Positions 5,949-5,996 of a stretch of 5,996 nt of DNA are shown here, one piece after another. Positions within the stretch are counted from its first letter, which is position 1. The number at the start of each line of letters is the position of its first letter. Where the stretch lies: contig JAFYUD010000057.1 in the NCBI GenBank assembly GCA_017549665.1, positions 1 to 5,996 on the forward strand, given 5' to 3'. The stretch is from Clostridia bacterium (lineage in GTDB: Bacteria; Bacillota_A; Clostridia; Oscillospirales; Acutalibacteraceae). The notes beneath the pieces were generated by a model. That model was given only the letters and a program-made list of their open reading frames with translations, did not search any database and had not been told where the DNA came from. The position numbers and the translations under genes were made by a program.

Positions 5949-5996
5949 ATGACCAATAAAAATTCATTTGCAAAAACACCGCCAATGGGCTGGAAC
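5949..5996 (+). CDS. N-terminus of a GH27-type alpha-galactosidase-like protein (cut by window edge)
   Basis: Only 16 codons are inside the window. After a short lead (MTNKNSFAK) they read TPPMGWN, the N-terminal signature of family 27 glycoside hydrolases, where it opens the first strand of the catalytic barrel, usually as TPPMGWNSW. Characterised GH27 members mainly remove terminal alpha-galactose; some act on alpha-N-acetylgalactosamine or beta-L-arabinopyranose, so the exact substrate is open. No signal peptide is present: the motif begins at residue 10, which suggests a cytoplasmic enzyme acting on imported oligosaccharides. A clear promoter and a GGAGG site precede it. The identification rests on one short motif. 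Confidence 0.7.
   Translation, partial: MTNKNSFAKTPPMGWN

Overview
The window looks like a chromosomal segment of a Gram-positive anaerobe of the Bacillota, most likely class Clostridia and perhaps the Oscillospiraceae/Ruminococcaceae. This placement rests on strong GGAGG-type ribosome binding sites, sigma-A type promoters, moderate GC with AT-rich intergenic gaps, the greA-lysS order and the UPF0237-UPF0210 gene pair. It is inferred from style and gene content, not from a database search, and no species is claimed. There are seven genes: six on the minus strand and one on the plus strand cut by the right edge. No RNA genes, insertion sequences, CRISPR arrays or phage genes were seen, and no gene-free stretch exceeds about 150 bases.

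Reading in the direction of minus-strand transcription (right to left), the first unit has four tightly packed genes. They are a secreted, C-terminally anchored GDPD-fold protein (5797-4517), a YhhN/TMEM86-family membrane protein (4502-3744), a small ACT-domain protein of the UPF0237 family (3729-3460) and a UPF0210/DUF711 protein (3448-2090). Gaps are 11-14 bases, and ribosome binding sites touch or overlap upstream stop codons, so this is very probably one operon driven from a promoter at about 5826-5854. A hairpin-forming inverted repeat (2024-2064) follows. The second unit is greA (1961-1488) and lysS (1463 to beyond the left edge), driven by a perfect-consensus promoter whose -35 box lies inside the hairpin.

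At the right edge a divergent gene begins on the plus strand at 5949. Its 16 visible residues carry the TPPMGWN signature of GH27-type alpha-galactosidases. It has its own promoter and ribosome binding site in the shared 151-base intergenic region.

greA and lysS are housekeeping genes for transcript-cleavage rescue of stalled RNA polymerase and for charging tRNA-Lys. The upper operon is less ordinary. A lysoplasmalogenase would release a glycerophosphodiester, the usual substrate of a GDPD enzyme, so the two could act in ether-lipid breakdown. However, the GDPD-like protein lacks the second catalytic histidine (Glu in its place) and the active-site lysine, so it may be a divergent enzyme or a pseudoenzyme. 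The ACT/UPF0210 pair is widely conserved but of unknown function. I did not find a clearly novel multi-gene system. The atypical GDPD protein and its operon partners are the best candidates for follow-up.
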